From positions 124,001 to 188,000 of the forward strand of contig CAIYNU010000006.1 of the NCBI GenBank assembly GCA_903927615.1: a stretch of DNA of 64,000 nt, in the 5' to 3' direction. Below are positions 24,592 through 33,840 of the stretch, piece after piece. The notes under the pieces were generated by a model, which ran no database searches, was not told the DNA's origin, and saw only the letters and a program-made list of their open reading frames with translations. The position numbers were made by a program, and so were the translations under genes. This DNA is from an uncultured Rhodospirillales bacterium (lineage in GTDB: Bacteria > Pseudomonadota > Alphaproteobacteria > Azospirillales > Azospirillaceae). The stretch's first letter is position 1; every line of letters begins with the position of its first letter.

Positions 24592-25632
24592 ATGTCATCC
24601 GATGTCATGACCGGAGAAGAGTTCCGCGGTCTCCGTGAAAACCGCGGCTTTAATCAGCAGGAGCTGGCCGAGTTTTTGAATGAAAAACTCGGCCGCCGGT
24701 ACGATCGCAACCGGATCAGCCGGTGGGAAAACGGCGCCGAGCGGATTCCCCAACTGGTGGTGACGGCGTTGCGGCCGACCGCGGCGCCAAGCTCGGTGGG
24801 CATTCCCGCGGTTCATGTGGGTCCCGCCATGACCCTGGTGGTTTCGAATCAGAAGGGCGGAGTCGGCAAGACGGTCTCGGTGGCCAATATCGGATTCCTG
24901 CTGGCCAAGGCCGGGCGGCGGGTGCTGATCGTGGATGCCGATCCTCAGGCCAGCATCAGCATTCACCTGGGTGTCGATCCCCACGAGTGCGAGCTGGCCG
25001 GCACCTCGTTGTCCCAGGTCTTGTTCAACGACCGCCCGACCCGGGAAGCCATTGTCGGGGTTTGCGACGGCCAACTGGACCTGCTGCCGTGCAGCATCGA
25101 CTTGGCCGACGCCGACACCAATCTGGCCCGGGAGCCCAACGGCACCCTGGTTCTGCGCGAAAAGCTGGACGAGGTGCGCGACGAGTACGACTTCATCCTG
25201 GTGGATTGCCCCCCCAATCTCGGGGTCCTGACGGTTTCGGCGCTCAATGCCGCCGACCAGTTGCTGATCCCCAGCCAGACCGAAATGCTCAGTCTGATGG
25301 GCATCCCCAAGCTGCTGGAAAACGTGGTCAAGGTGCGCCGGCGAGTCAATCCGCGCATTGGCCTGCTGGGCATTCTGCCGACCCTGTTCAAGGCCCGACG
25401 GGTTCAGGACCAGGCCATGGTGGAAGAGTTGCGCAAGCTGGCGGCGGCCAACAAGACCCGGCTGTTCACGCCGGTCAAGGACGTGGCCGACATTGCCAAG
25501 GGCGTGACCGCAGGCCGGCCGGCTTTGGAGTTGAACCCGAACATCGTGGGGGCCGAAGCCTACGAAGAAGTGGCACAGGCGCTGCTCGAATTGCTGTGCG
25601 CCAGGAAGGAGACCCTCCGTGGCGCCGCGTAA
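24592..25632 (+). CDS. parA: ParA-type partition ATPase with N-terminal XRE domain
   Basis: A 346-residue fusion. Residues about 6-58 form an XRE-type helix-turn-helix (EEFRGLRENRGFNQQELAEF then RISRWENG). The ParA/Soj ATPase follows, with deviant Walker A KGGVGKT at 88-94, VLIVDADPQAS and Walker B FILVDCPPNLG. ParA ATPases drive segregation of ParB-parS complexes. An N-terminal DNA-binding domain is typical of plasmid-type ParAs that repress their own operon. ATG 24592 has GGAGG five bases upstream; a GTG at 24580 is an alternative. The gene overlaps parB by 14 bases. Confidence 0.92.
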   Translation: MSSDVMTGEEFRGLRENRGFNQQELAEFLNEKLGRRYDRNRISRWENGAERIPQLVVTALRPTAAPSSVGIPAVHVGPAMTLVVSNQKGGVGKTVSVANIGFLLAKAGRRVLIVDADPQASISIHLGVDPHECELAGTSLSQVLFNDRPTREAIVGVCDGQLDLLPCSIDLADADTNLAREPNGTLVLREKLDEVRDEYDFILVDCPPNLGVLTVSALNAADQLLIPSQTEMLSLMGIPKLLENVVKVRRRVNPRIGLLGILPTLFKARRVQDQAMVEELRKLAAANKTRLFTPVKDVADIAKGVTAGRPALELNPNIVGAEAYEEVAQALLELLCARKETLRGAA

Positions 25633-26593
25633 ACTCAATCTCAGCAACACCGCGCTTCTGAACAAGGCGACGGCCCGGGCCAGCAGCCTGTTCGCCGTGG
25701 ACGAGGATCGCGCCTACCGCGAACTGACTCTGTCGCAGGTTCAGATCAACGCCAACCAGCCCCGCAAGTATTTCGATCCGGCCGAGTTGGAGGCCCTGGC
25801 CGCCTCCATCGACCGCCACGGTTTGCTTCAGCCGATCGTGGTTCACGAGGTCGGTCCCGATCGCTACCAGATTCTGGCGGGCGAGCGGCGCTATCGGGCG
25901 TTCGCCCTGCGGGGCCGGGAGATCATCCCGGCGATCGTGATGACCTCGGACGATCCCAAAGTGCTGGCGTTGGTCGAGAATGTCCAGCGCGTCGACCTCC
26001 ACGCCCTGGAGATCGCCGGGTCGTTGCGCGAACTGATCGACGACAAGGGCCTGACCCAGGAGGAGGCCGGGACTCTGATCGGCAAATCCCAGGCCCATGT
26101 TGCCCGTTTGCTCGGCCTTCTGAAACTGCCGCGCGACATGCTCGACGAGGTGGTCGAGCATCGGCAGATCAGCACCTCGCTGCTGCTGGAAATCGCCGAG
26201 ATCGGGGATCCCGAGCTGCAACGGACGCTCTGGCAGCAGGCCAAAGGCGGCCTGACGGTTCGGGAGCTGAGGCAGGCCAAGCAGGAGGGGAAAAACCTGC
26301 CCGTGGTACTTTCCCTGCCCCCGGCTCTGCCCTCGGCCGCATTGGACGGAGACCCGGAGTCAGATCAGGTCCCGGCCCAGACTGTGGTGCCGCTGGCCAC
26401 CCCGGTTCCGGCCAGCGACTATACCCGGACTCATGAACGGGCTCATCCGTCCCATGATCGGGCGGTCAAGGGAATTCGAAAGCATGTCCTGGCCATTCGG
26501 GAATTGCACGGGCAGGGGACGCGGCTGAGCGCCCGGCAGATCGACGATCTGCGGGCGCTCAAGCAGGAGATTGACGCGCTGTTGGCAGAGTAG
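25619..26593 (+). CDS. parB: ParB-type partition protein
   Basis: A 324-residue ParB/Spo0J-family CTPase. The start is GTG 25619 with AAGGAG seven bases upstream, inside the end of parA. The N-terminal domain has ANQPRKYFDPAELEALAASI, the CTP-binding GERRYRA near 88-94 and ENVQRVDLHALE near 120. The central helix-turn-helix domain contains LTQEEAGTLIGKSQAHVARL. The C-terminal third has a charged KGIRKHVLAIRELHG helix for dimerisation. The ENxxR box has Ala where Pro is common. Its likely targets are the palindromes at 23915-23960. Confidence 0.92.
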   Translation: MAPRKLNLSNTALLNKATARASSLFAVDEDRAYRELTLSQVQINANQPRKYFDPAELEALAASIDRHGLLQPIVVHEVGPDRYQILAGERRYRAFALRGREIIPAIVMTSDDPKVLALVENVQRVDLHALEIAGSLRELIDDKGLTQEEAGTLIGKSQAHVARLLGLLKLPRDMLDEVVEHRQISTSLLLEIAEIGDPELQRTLWQQAKGGLTVRELRQAKQEGKNLPVVLSLPPALPSAALDGDPESDQVPAQTVVPLATPVPASDYTRTHERAHPSHDRAVKGIRKHVLAIRELHGQGTRLSARQIDDLRALKQEIDALLAE

Positions 26594-26670
26594 GGGGGCG
26601 TTGCCCCCGAGCCCCCGCCAGGGGCGTTGCCCCTGGACCCCCCCAAGGGGTGACCCCTTGGAACCCGGTC
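26594..26670. repeat. Dispersed palindromic intergenic element
   Basis: Three adjoining hairpins: GGGGGCGTTGCCCCC, AGGGGCGTTGCCCCT and CCAAGGGGTGACCCCTTGG. The first two share a GTT loop with elements at 36541, 37809 and 47008. It lies between convergent genes and may also terminate both. Confidence 0.7.
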
Positions 26671-27618
26671 TTATCCCCGGGTCTCGCTGGAACCGGCGGC
26701 CGGGGCTTCCGTTGCGGCGCTGTTCGCCAGCCAGAGCAGGCCGCCGGGAAGGCTGGTGACCAGGGTGGTCAGGCCGTAAAGAATCGAGGTGGTCAGGGCG
26801 AGGTCCGGCGGAACGCCGACCAGGCCGAGCGCCGTGACCATCGCCAGCTCCCGGGTACCCCAACCGGAAATCGAAATCGGCAACGATGTCACCAGAACCA
26901 CCGGCGGCACCAGGACCAGAGCGTCAAGGATGGTGAGGTCGGCGCCCAGTCCGTAGGCCAAAGCAAAGGCCGAAAGGGCCAGGTTGGCGTTGCCGATGAA
27001 GGACCACGCCATCGGCAACAGCAGCCGCCGGGGGCTCAGGAACAGGCGTCGGGTGTCCTCGGCCAGGGTGGCGAAGCCGCGGACCAGCCGCCAGCGGCGC
27101 AGGGCAGGGGGCGCCCGGTCCAGGACCATCAGGCACCCGATCCCGCCGATCCCGGCCACCGCCAGCAGCCGGAACCCCCATTCCCCGGGCACATCCGGAA
27201 TCAGCGCCGGCAAGAGCGCCGAGACCATGATGGTCAGCGACAACACCGTTACGATCCGCTCCAGCATGACGCCGTTGATGGCCGTGACCAGCAACACCCC
27301 GCGCTTGTGGACCTGCCACATCCGGTAGGCGTCACCGCCCACGGCGCCCGGCACCAGCAGATTGATGAAGGCGCCGACCCAATGCACCCGGACCAGCCAG
27401 CCGAGCGGCATGGCGACGTCAAGACTGAGCAAGACCTGACGCCAGCGTTCGCCGGAAATCAAAGCCTGAAGCATCATCAAGGCGGGAGCCAGGATCAGCA
27501 TCGGCACCGACACATCGCGCAGGCGGGCCGCCACCTCGGTCAGGTCGACGCGATGGATCAGCCACGCCATCAACCCCACCGACACCGCAAGCTTCATGGC
27601 CCACAAAAGGACTTTCAT
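26671..27618 (-). CDS. Lysylphosphatidylglycerol synthase transmembrane family protein (second copy)
   Basis: A 315-residue membrane protein of the same family as 2332-3345, with about eight helices. Typical blocks are VGAFINLLVPGAVGGDAYRM, FALAYGLG and SLPISISGWGTRELAMV. The N-terminus MKVLLWAMKLAVSVGLMAWL suits ATG 27618; in-frame ATGs at 27639 and 27648 are possible. No aminoacyltransferase domain. It is the first of a run of envelope-glycan genes on the minus strand and follows the polytopic protein upstream by about 40 bases, so they may share a transcript. Confidence 0.8.
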   Translation of the reverse strand: MKVLLWAMKLAVSVGLMAWLIHRVDLTEVAARLRDVSVPMLILAPALMMLQALISGERWRQVLLSLDVAMPLGWLVRVHWVGAFINLLVPGAVGGDAYRMWQVHKRGVLLVTAINGVMLERIVTVLSLTIMVSALLPALIPDVPGEWGFRLLAVAGIGGIGCLMVLDRAPPALRRWRLVRGFATLAEDTRRLFLSPRRLLLPMAWSFIGNANLALSAFALAYGLGADLTILDALVLVPPVVLVTSLPISISGWGTRELAMVTALGLVGVPPDLALTTSILYGLTTLVTSLPGGLLWLANSAATEAPAAGSSETRG

Positions 27619-27657
27619 TATCACATGATCCTGACGCATCTCGGGCAACGTCCCCGG

Positions 27658-29460
27658 TCACCGCAGCTCAACCCTCACCGTCGCGGAGTCCTGATGGGTG
27701 ACGATATCCCGTAAAACCACCGAGACCGCACCCGGCCCGGTCAGCAACGCCGCCGGAACCGCGGCGGTTACAACCTTTTGGCCCAAATCCACCGCCGAGT
27801 CCAGGGGCTGGCCATTCCACACGATCACCAGGCTGGATCGCACCGCCGGGGTTCTCACCCAGAGGGTTGGGCTGGCGTGAGCGCCGATGGGGATCACCGG
27901 CGGGCCGAAGGCGTCGATCACCGGCGCGGCCACCGGCACCGGGGCCGGTGGCGCGGTGCCGTCGATTTGGGTCAAGGTCTTGCCGTCCGGTTCCTGGCGG
28001 TAGATCAGATGGGGCTGGGGGGCGTTGGGGTCGGGCCGATAGTCGGCGAGAGCCACGGTCCGGAAATAGCGAATCTCCGGGGACATCAAGGCCTTCAACT
28101 GGGCCTGGTACAGACCCGAGGGGGCCAGCGGCGGATCCACCAGATAGTGCAGGAGGTCGGCCTGGGTCTGATCCTGGGCGATCAGGGTCAGCGCCGCGAT
28201 CCGCTGGCCGCGATGGGGCGTCATCACCTGATCCATGATCGCCTGATCCTGGTTGGCGGCAAACCGCCAGACCAGGATATTGACGTTGCCGGCATGGGCG
28301 ATGCCGTTCACCAGCACCACGCCCAGAACCGGAATCCAGGCGCATGCCAGGCCGCGGCGGTAGGGCACCGCCCGGTCCAGCGACAGGCCGAGCAGCAGGG
28401 CGCAGGCGGCCAGGGGCTCGAAGTCGTAATAGATTTGCTCGTTTTGAATCAGAAAGGTCGGCAGGAGCATGGCGCCGGCCCAGGCCAGCGCGAACAGACC
28501 CATCGGCCGGGCCCACAGACCCAGGCCGACCGTCACCAGAATCAGCAGCCCGCCCAGGGTGACGAACCCGTTTTTATAGGCGGTTTGCAGGGGCTCGGAC
28601 AGACCCAGCCACGAGGACAGGTCCCCCTGTCCGGTCCCCATCAACTGACCGAAGGACAGATTGAGCAAGGTTCCGATGAAGGTGATCGACAGATGAACCA
28701 GCCGGCCGGCATCGAAATGCGGTGTGTACGCGGTATAGCTGGACCCGCCGCCCACCGGCGGCAGTCCGACCACGCCGACCCGGACGACGAAATAGAGAAT
28801 GACCACGCCGACAAACGGCAACAGGCGCGCCGCTGCCCGCCACAGCCACCGCTCGCCGCGTTCCCGGGCCTGAAATCCGATCAGCACGGCCAGCGCGAAC
28901 AGAAACATCACGTTGAGATCGCGCGAGAAGGTGCTGAGTAGAAAGAACAGCAGCGCGCCGCCGTAATCCCACCACCGGCCGTCCTGATGGTGACGCAGCA
29001 CAAACAGCAGGGTGGCCAGGCCGTAGGTCAGGGCGCCGATATTGTCGATACAGTTGATGTATCCGACGATGGTGAGCTGAATTCCGGAACTGAGAAACAA
29101 GGCCAGGGCGAGTCCCCGGGCCAGCGGCGACGTGGTCAGGCGCAGCAGGACACGGTGCAACAGCAGCGCGATGACCAGCAGAAACAGGAAATTCCGAAGA
29201 TGATGGATGAACGGGTCGAAGGGCAGGGCCAGTTGGGTGCCCATGCTCCAGACCACCGCCGTCGGCCGGAAGAAGGGGCCGAAGGGCGTGAAGATCGCCT
29301 TCAGGATGTTCCCATCGGCGGCCAGGTAGAGGGATCGGGTAATGAAATCTTCGCCGAAGAACTGGCCGCTGAACGCCGAATAGCTCACCGCCAGCAGCAG
29401 AAAGGCGCCGGTGCCGACGAAGGTCAGGCTTTCCCGCCAGTGGTTGTCAATCTTGGTCAT
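27658..29460 (-). CDS. Polytopic membrane protein with C-terminal Ig-like domain (GT-C-like)
   Basis: A 600-residue protein with about eleven membrane helices over residues 15-400. An early periplasmic loop contains GEDFITRSLY, an acidic pair after helix 1 as in GT-C glycosyltransferases. A segment DRAVPYRRGLACAWIPVLGV leads to the last helices. The remaining 200 residues are soluble, and the final 90 resemble a beta-sandwich of the IPT/TIG or Ig type (VIDAFGPPVIPIGAHASPTL). ATG 29460 has AAGG eight bases upstream; 29478 is an alternative. I do not recognise a named family. A polyprenyl-linked sugar transferase role is an inference. Confidence 0.6.
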   Translation of the reverse strand: MTKIDNHWRESLTFVGTGAFLLLAVSYSAFSGQFFGEDFITRSLYLAADGNILKAIFTPFGPFFRPTAVVWSMGTQLALPFDPFIHHLRNFLFLLVIALLLHRVLLRLTTSPLARGLALALFLSSGIQLTIVGYINCIDNIGALTYGLATLLFVLRHHQDGRWWDYGGALLFFLLSTFSRDLNVMFLFALAVLIGFQARERGERWLWRAAARLLPFVGVVILYFVVRVGVVGLPPVGGGSSYTAYTPHFDAGRLVHLSITFIGTLLNLSFGQLMGTGQGDLSSWLGLSEPLQTAYKNGFVTLGGLLILVTVGLGLWARPMGLFALAWAGAMLLPTFLIQNEQIYYDFEPLAACALLLGLSLDRAVPYRRGLACAWIPVLGVVLVNGIAHAGNVNILVWRFAANQDQAIMDQVMTPHRGQRIAALTLIAQDQTQADLLHYLVDPPLAPSGLYQAQLKALMSPEIRYFRTVALADYRPDPNAPQPHLIYRQEPDGKTLTQIDGTAPPAPVPVAAPVIDAFGPPVIPIGAHASPTLWVRTPAVRSSLVIVWNGQPLDSAVDLGQKVVTAAVPAALLTGPGAVSVVLRDIVTHQDSATVRVELR

Positions 29461-29529
29461 CGGGCTAACCTTGCGCAATGGCTCCCGGCGTCCGGGACCA
29501 TGATGGTCCGAGGACCGGCCTGATGTTCT

Positions 29530-29605
29530 GGTGTCCAGAGGCCCCGGGCCTTTGGTCGGTCCAGGGTGAAACCCTGGTGGGGGCGCGGGGGCAAAGCCCC
29601 CATGA
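29530..29605. repeat. Dispersed palindromic intergenic element
   Basis: Hairpins CCAGGGTGAAACCCTGG and GGGGGCAAAGCCCCC preceded by an AGGCCCCGGGCCTTTGG block. The same building blocks occur at 30729-30795 and 36472-36587. Confidence 0.6.
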
Positions 29606-29621
29606 CCGCCGATGGCTCATT

Positions 29622-29681
29622 CTTAATGCTCGCTGGCTTAACGCTCGCTGGCTTAACGCTCGCCGGCTTAACGCTCGCCGG
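29622..29681. repeat. 15-bp tandem repeat x4
   Basis: Four 15-base units of CTTAACGCTCGCTGG with single-base variants, at 29622-29636, 29637-29651, 29652-29666 and 29667-29681. They lie just after the end of the epimerase gene. Confidence 0.85.
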
Positions 29682-29702
29682 CTTCCCCCGATCGGACGTC
29701 CG

Positions 29703-30728
29703 TCAAACCCGGGGCAGGTGGCCGTGCTCGCGACACCAGGCAATGGCCTGAGCCAGTCCCTGGTCCAGGGTGACGACGGGGGCGTAACCCAATTCGCGCT
29801 CGGCCTTGGCGATGGAAACGCCCACATGCCAATCGGCTTCTCCGACCAGATGCAGGGTTTGCCAGTAGAGGCCGCAGGCTGCCAGGGTCATGTCGCCGAC
29901 ATAGGCCAGTGGCGCCACCAGGCGGGGCAACGGCAGGAAGCGTGGCGGCACGCCCAGGGCCCGGGCCATGGCCTCGACCACCGACCGGGTGGTCTGCACC
30001 TCCCGGTCGGCGACATAATAGGTCTGGCCGGCGGCGGCGGGGTGGGTCAGGGCCAGCCGGCAGCATTGAATCAGGTTATCGATATGAACGACGCTGCGGG
30101 CGTAGTCGCCACTGCCGACCAAAGGCATTCTGCCGGCGATGATCCGGCGGTAGATTTCGATATGCCGGAGCGGAACCGGTGGACCATAAAACATGCAGGG
30201 CCGGAGATTGACCGTCTCCATCCGGGCCGACAGGGCATTGACCGCCTGTTCGGCCTGTTGCTTGCTCCGGCCGTAATGGCTCATGGGCTTGGCCGGCTGG
30301 TCTTCGGTCAGCAGGTGATCCCGGGCGTGGGACCGGCCGCCGGCGGCGTTGCTGCTGATGTGGACGAAGCGGGTGACGCCGGCCGCCGCCGCCGCTTCCG
30401 CCAGAACCCGGGTTCCGGTGGTGTTGATGTCGTACCATTCGCGCGGCCGCCGGACATGCAGGATGGCGGCGCCGTGCAGAACGCTGTCCATCCCGGCGAC
30501 CGCCCGCCCGAGCGCCTCGCCGTCACGCAGGTCGGCCCGCACGACCTCGATGTCGAGGCCATACTCCCGGCGCAAGGCGGCTTCATCGCAGGCCATGGCC
30601 GGCGCCACCAGACAGCGGACGCGCCCCAATCCTTCGGGGGGGTGATCGGCCAGCGACCGCAGCACCGCCGCGCTCAACCATCCCGGAACACCCGTGATCA
30701 GGCTATTGCCAAGACGCCGTAAAGTCAT
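29703..30728 (-). CDS. NAD-dependent epimerase/dehydratase (extended SDR)
   Basis: A 341-residue extended short-chain dehydrogenase. The Rossmann start is LITGVPGWLSAAVLRSL, a slightly atypical GxxGxxG. Next come VVRADLRDGEALGRAVAGMD, LHGAAILHV, HISSNAAG with the catalytic Ser, and YGRSKQQAE with the YxxxK pair. The C-terminal part has SVVHIDNLIQCCRLAL and VADREVQTT, the substrate-binding region. Such enzymes modify nucleotide sugars or act on sterol-like and lipid substrates; the substrate is not evident. ATG 30728 is preferred (MTLRRLGNSL). Confidence 0.85.
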   Translation of the reverse strand: MTLRRLGNSLITGVPGWLSAAVLRSLADHPPEGLGRVRCLVAPAMACDEAALRREYGLDIEVVRADLRDGEALGRAVAGMDSVLHGAAILHVRRPREWYDINTTGTRVLAEAAAAAGVTRFVHISSNAAGGRSHARDHLLTEDQPAKPMSHYGRSKQQAEQAVNALSARMETVNLRPCMFYGPPVPLRHIEIYRRIIAGRMPLVGSGDYARSVVHIDNLIQCCRLALTHPAAAGQTYYVADREVQTTRSVVEAMARALGVPPRFLPLPRLVAPLAYVGDMTLAACGLYWQTLHLVGEADWHVGVSIAKAERELGYAPVVTLDQGLAQAIAWCREHGHLPRV

Positions 30729-30795
30729 GGGTTCCAAGGGCCTCCGGCCTTTGGCGGAGGCCGGGGAGCATGCCCCGGACCGCCACCGGCGATGA
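30729..30795. repeat. Dispersed palindromic intergenic element
   Basis: GGTTCCAAGGGCCTCCGGCC with TTTGGCGGAGG, then CCGGGGAGCATGCCCCGG, a 6-bp stem. The layout matches the elements at 29530 and 36472. Confidence 0.55.
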
Positions 30796-31596
30796 TTATG
30801 GGGTGGGGGTCCCCCAAGGTTGCTGTCCGTCGCTCAAGGGCCGGGCGTAGACGCCGACCAGATCCCGCCCCCGGATTTTGAACATGTCGAGGGTATCGAA
30901 AATCACCGAGCGCATGACGCTGACCTTGGAGCCGTCCTTGTTGTTCCAATGGACCGGCTGATAGCGGCACGGCACCGAGAACTTATGAAACAGGAAGAAC
31001 AACTCGACGTCGATCATCCCGCCATTGACGCGGCAATAGGGGAAAATGCGACGAACGGCGGTGGCCGTGAACAGCTTGAACCCGCATTGGCTGTCGATCA
31101 CGGGCTTTTGAAAGACCACCAGATGGGCCAGCAATTGGGCGCACAAGCCGACAATGCGGCGCCACTTCTGTTCATTTTCCTGATAGGTCCGCACGCCGAC
31201 CGTGACGCCGCCTTCGGGAAGTTGGGCGAGCATGGGCTCGACTTCCTGAATCGGCGTGGCATGGTCGGCATCCATGAACAGCACCCGGTCGTAACGGGCG
31301 GCCAGACAGCCGCGCCGCACCGCCGCCCCTTTGCCCAGCCGGCCGGGTTGGGTCAGGACGCGGATCACGTTGCGCCCGCCGTCCTTCGCCAGGGCCGCCG
31401 TCGCGGTGCCGTCGGGACTGTCGTCGTCGACCACCAGGATTTCATAGGCGGCGAACCGCTGATCCAGATACCCCATGATCTCTTGCAAGGTCAGCGGCAG
31501 GCGCCGCGCTTCCTTGTAGGTCGGGATCACGATGGAGAGCGGCGGCAGCGTCTCCTGCCCGGATGGGTGAGCGTCCGTTGGGTGAGCGTCCGTCAT
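30796..31596 (-). CDS. Glycosyltransferase family 2 (DPM1/dolichyl-phosphate-glucose synthase-like)
   Basis: A 266-residue GT-A enzyme. Motifs are LSIVIPTYKEARRLPLTL, ILVVDDDSPDGTA, GRLGKGAAVRRGCLAA, FMDADHATP (metal-binding DxD-like) and DSQCGFKLFTATAVRRIF. This set is typical of enzymes that make polyprenyl-phosphate sugars. The first residues contain TDAHPTDAHP from a short 15-bp duplication. ATG 31596 starts MTDAHP; 31602 is also in frame. It follows the methyltransferase gene by about 10 bases, so the two are an operon. Confidence 0.88.
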   Translation of the reverse strand: MTDAHPTDAHPSGQETLPPLSIVIPTYKEARRLPLTLQEIMGYLDQRFAAYEILVVDDDSPDGTATAALAKDGGRNVIRVLTQPGRLGKGAAVRRGCLAARYDRVLFMDADHATPIQEVEPMLAQLPEGGVTVGVRTYQENEQKWRRIVGLCAQLLAHLVVFQKPVIDSQCGFKLFTATAVRRIFPYCRVNGGMIDVELFFLFHKFSVPCRYQPVHWNNKDGSKVSVMRSVIFDTLDMFKIRGRDLVGVYARPLSDGQQPWGTPTP

Positions 31597-31608
31597 GGCC
31601 ACGGCCCA

Positions 31609-32250
31609 TCAATCCTTCACGAGCTTGAGGTAATAAAGGAAGAACCGCTGCTTGAGGCTGGCCACCCGCAAGGGACCATGATGGAGTTCCCGCGCCACCG
31701 CCGGCCATTCCCGCAAATAGGGGGCCTTGTAGCTCCACTCCTCGTCGACGATGGCGGCAAAGTTCCGCAAGCTGCCGGTGGGCGGATAGAGACCGGCGCG
31801 GAACATCCGGAACAGCAGCCAGATTTGCGGGCTGCCCGGAAAGTCGATGATATAAAAGCGTCCGCCCGGCTTCAGCACCCGGTGAACCTCGGCCACGAAG
31901 GCGCGCACGCCCAGGGCGCCGCCCAGATGGTGCAGGGAATGGAGGTTGGTGACGATATCGAAGCTGTGATCCGGGAACGGCATCGCGTGGACGTCGCCCT
32001 GGTGGATCACCGCCGGGCCATCCTTGGCCCAGTCCGGATGCGGCGTCGCGTCGAGCCCGGTCAGGGCGGTGAAGCCCCAGTCGTGCATCACCGACAGGGC
32101 GATGCCCTGGCCGCAGCAGGTGTCGAGCACCGCCGCCGCGCGATCTTCGTCCTTCAGCCCCAACCGTTCCATTTTGGCCGGATACTTGGCTTTGCGCTGG
32201 GAGTTGTAAGGCTCTTGGTAATGGGCCGATTGCCAGGAAACGCTTTCCAC
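31609..32250 (-). CDS. Class I SAM-dependent methyltransferase
   Basis: A 213-residue protein with the Methyltransf_11/25 pattern: VLDTCCGQGIALSVMHDWGF (motif I, Cys where Gly is common), LTGLDATPHPDW, GDVHAMPFPDHSFDIVTN and VHRVLKPGGRFYIIDFPG. The N-terminal YNSQRKAKYPAKMERLGL is also seen in methyltransferases of glycan clusters. It immediately precedes a GT2 gene on the same strand. The acceptor is unknown. Confidence 0.85.
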   Translation of the reverse strand: MESVSWQSAHYQEPYNSQRKAKYPAKMERLGLKDEDRAAAVLDTCCGQGIALSVMHDWGFTALTGLDATPHPDWAKDGPAVIHQGDVHAMPFPDHSFDIVTNLHSLHHLGGALGVRAFVAEVHRVLKPGGRFYIIDFPGSPQIWLLFRMFRAGLYPPTGSLRNFAAIVDEEWSYKAPYLREWPAVARELHHGPLRVASLKQRFFLYYLKLVKD

Positions 32251-32570
32251 GTGTCACTCCCTCTCCGCTGTCGGCCCCATCCGCTGTCGGCGCGCGAAAC
32301 CGCCCTCCCATGATCGGACGGAAGGCACGGATAAAAGCAGATCAGAGCCCCAGAACCGGCGCCAAGTCCACCGGCACCCGGTCCTGCCCATCGCACAGGC
32401 GAGCCGGGGCTGTCAATGGGGATCCTCCGTCCGGTCCGGCCGCCGGTCCGGGATCAGCGGACGATAAAATCCCGGTGAGTCAGGGTCTTTTGACGATTTC
32501 GACCGGCCACCGCCAGCCGCTGTTCAGGGAAGCTGCCCTGGCCCGAGGTCTTCCGCAGCGTCGGATCGGC
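32251..32570. other. Intergenic region, 320 bases
   Basis: No gene or strong repeat recognised. It lies between the end of the GT2-GtrA gene and the start of the methyltransferase gene (both minus strand), so it should hold the promoter of the methyltransferase-GT2 pair. Confidence 0.5.
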
Positions 32571-33704
32571 TCAACGTTCACGGGCACGGAAAATCAAATC
32601 CCGCTGAATCAGGAAGTTGGCAAGGTACATGATCGTTTCGACCAGGATTTTCGCCAGGGGAACCGAGATGTTAAAGTGCTCTGTCGTGAACATGATCATC
32701 CCATAGGAGAAAAACCCCAGGATGATCACGGTCATGACATATTTCGGCAACGCATGCCGATGATCCTCGTCGGAAAAGAATACAAAATTCTTAATCATCA
32801 GGTAATTGATTACGCTGGCCGTGCCGCGCGAAACCACCTGGCCGGGAAAAACGGACCAACCAGTGCTTATTAAAGCAATAAATATCCCGTTATCGATCGC
32901 GGCAGTAATCAGAGATGACATCGAAAAACGCAAAAGTGTAAAATATATTTTTGCCGAGTCAAGTATGGGATTGAAGTGCGAGCTTTTATTACCATCAAGA
33001 TAAATGGTCGCGATCGGCTCTTCGACAATCTGGAGGCCGACATGCCGGCATAACAGCAGCATATCCAGTTCGAATTCGTAGCGTTGGGTGGGAATCAGCA
33101 GCAACTTGAATGCCAGCGCGCGGGGAATGCCGCGCAGGCCCGATTGCGTGTCGGTCAGCGGCACGCCGACCAACACCCGGAACAGGGTGCGCGTCAGAGC
33201 ATTGCCGAACCGGCTGCGCAAGGGCACAGTGCCGTCGAAGCTTCGGGCGCCGATCACCAGTTTGCCGGCATCCGCCTGGAGTCGGGCCCCGACCTTCAGC
33301 GCGTCCTCGACACGGTGCTGGCCGTCGGCATCGATCGTCACCACGCCGGATCCGGCCGGCCAGTGGACGCAGTAATGATTGAGCCCGCTTTTGATGGCGG
33401 CGCCCTTGCCCAGATTGACCGCGTGATGCAGCACGGTCACGCCGTCCAGGGCCGCCAGGGCGGCAAAAATCCCGGCATAGGCCGCGCCGCCGCCATCATC
33501 GACGACGATCACATGGGGAAACCCCCCCTCACGGAGCCGCCGGGCGAAGTCCACCAGGGCGGCGGCCGGTTGATAGGCGGGGATCAGCGCAACAACCTGG
33601 AGCTTATCGTCTGAGCATACGGTCACGGATATCGATCCAGAGCTGGTTGGGAATGGTTTCGCCACGGCTTTTTCTGCTGGTCCAACGTCCGGTCCGTCCA
33701 ACAC
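32571..33704 (-). CDS. Glycosyltransferase family 2 fused to GtrA-like membrane domain
   Basis: A 377-residue protein. The GT2 domain covers about 35-240: VVALIPAYQPAAALVDFARR, VIVVDDGGG, NLGKGAAIKSGLNHY, TIDADGQHRVEDALKV, TDTQSGLRGIPRALAFKL, and EFELDMLLLCRHVGLQIVEEP. The remainder is a GtrA-like four-helix domain (DNGIFIALI, SRGTASVINYLMIKNFVFF, LANFLIQRDLIF). Such fusions make a polyprenyl-phosphate sugar and may help move it across the membrane. The 5' end is uncertain, because the first 30 residues show no homology. It is divergent from the large membrane protein at 33969. Confidence 0.87.
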   Translation of the reverse strand: MLDGPDVGPAEKAVAKPFPTSSGSISVTVCSDDKLQVVALIPAYQPAAALVDFARRLREGGFPHVIVVDDGGGAAYAGIFAALAALDGVTVLHHAVNLGKGAAIKSGLNHYCVHWPAGSGVVTIDADGQHRVEDALKVGARLQADAGKLVIGARSFDGTVPLRSRFGNALTRTLFRVLVGVPLTDTQSGLRGIPRALAFKLLLIPTQRYEFELDMLLLCRHVGLQIVEEPIATIYLDGNKSSHFNPILDSAKIYFTLLRFSMSSLITAAIDNGIFIALISTGWSVFPGQVVSRGTASVINYLMIKNFVFFSDEDHRHALPKYVMTVIILGFFSYGMIMFTTEHFNISVPLAKILVETIMYLANFLIQRDLIFRARER

Positions 33705-33840
33705 CGTTGGCCGGCTGTTATGGCCGGTTTTTATCGGGGAGCAGAGCCGCCTTCGGAATCATACCAATGGCGATGCGATCATCATAGGTCGATTGACCGT
33801 TGGGGACCGTGATTGTGGTCGTCGGCGGTTTCGGGATCCC

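Noticed and set aside
29622..29681. 15-bp repeats considered as a small CRISPR-like array
   Set aside because: Units abut directly without spacers, so it is a simple tandem repeat.
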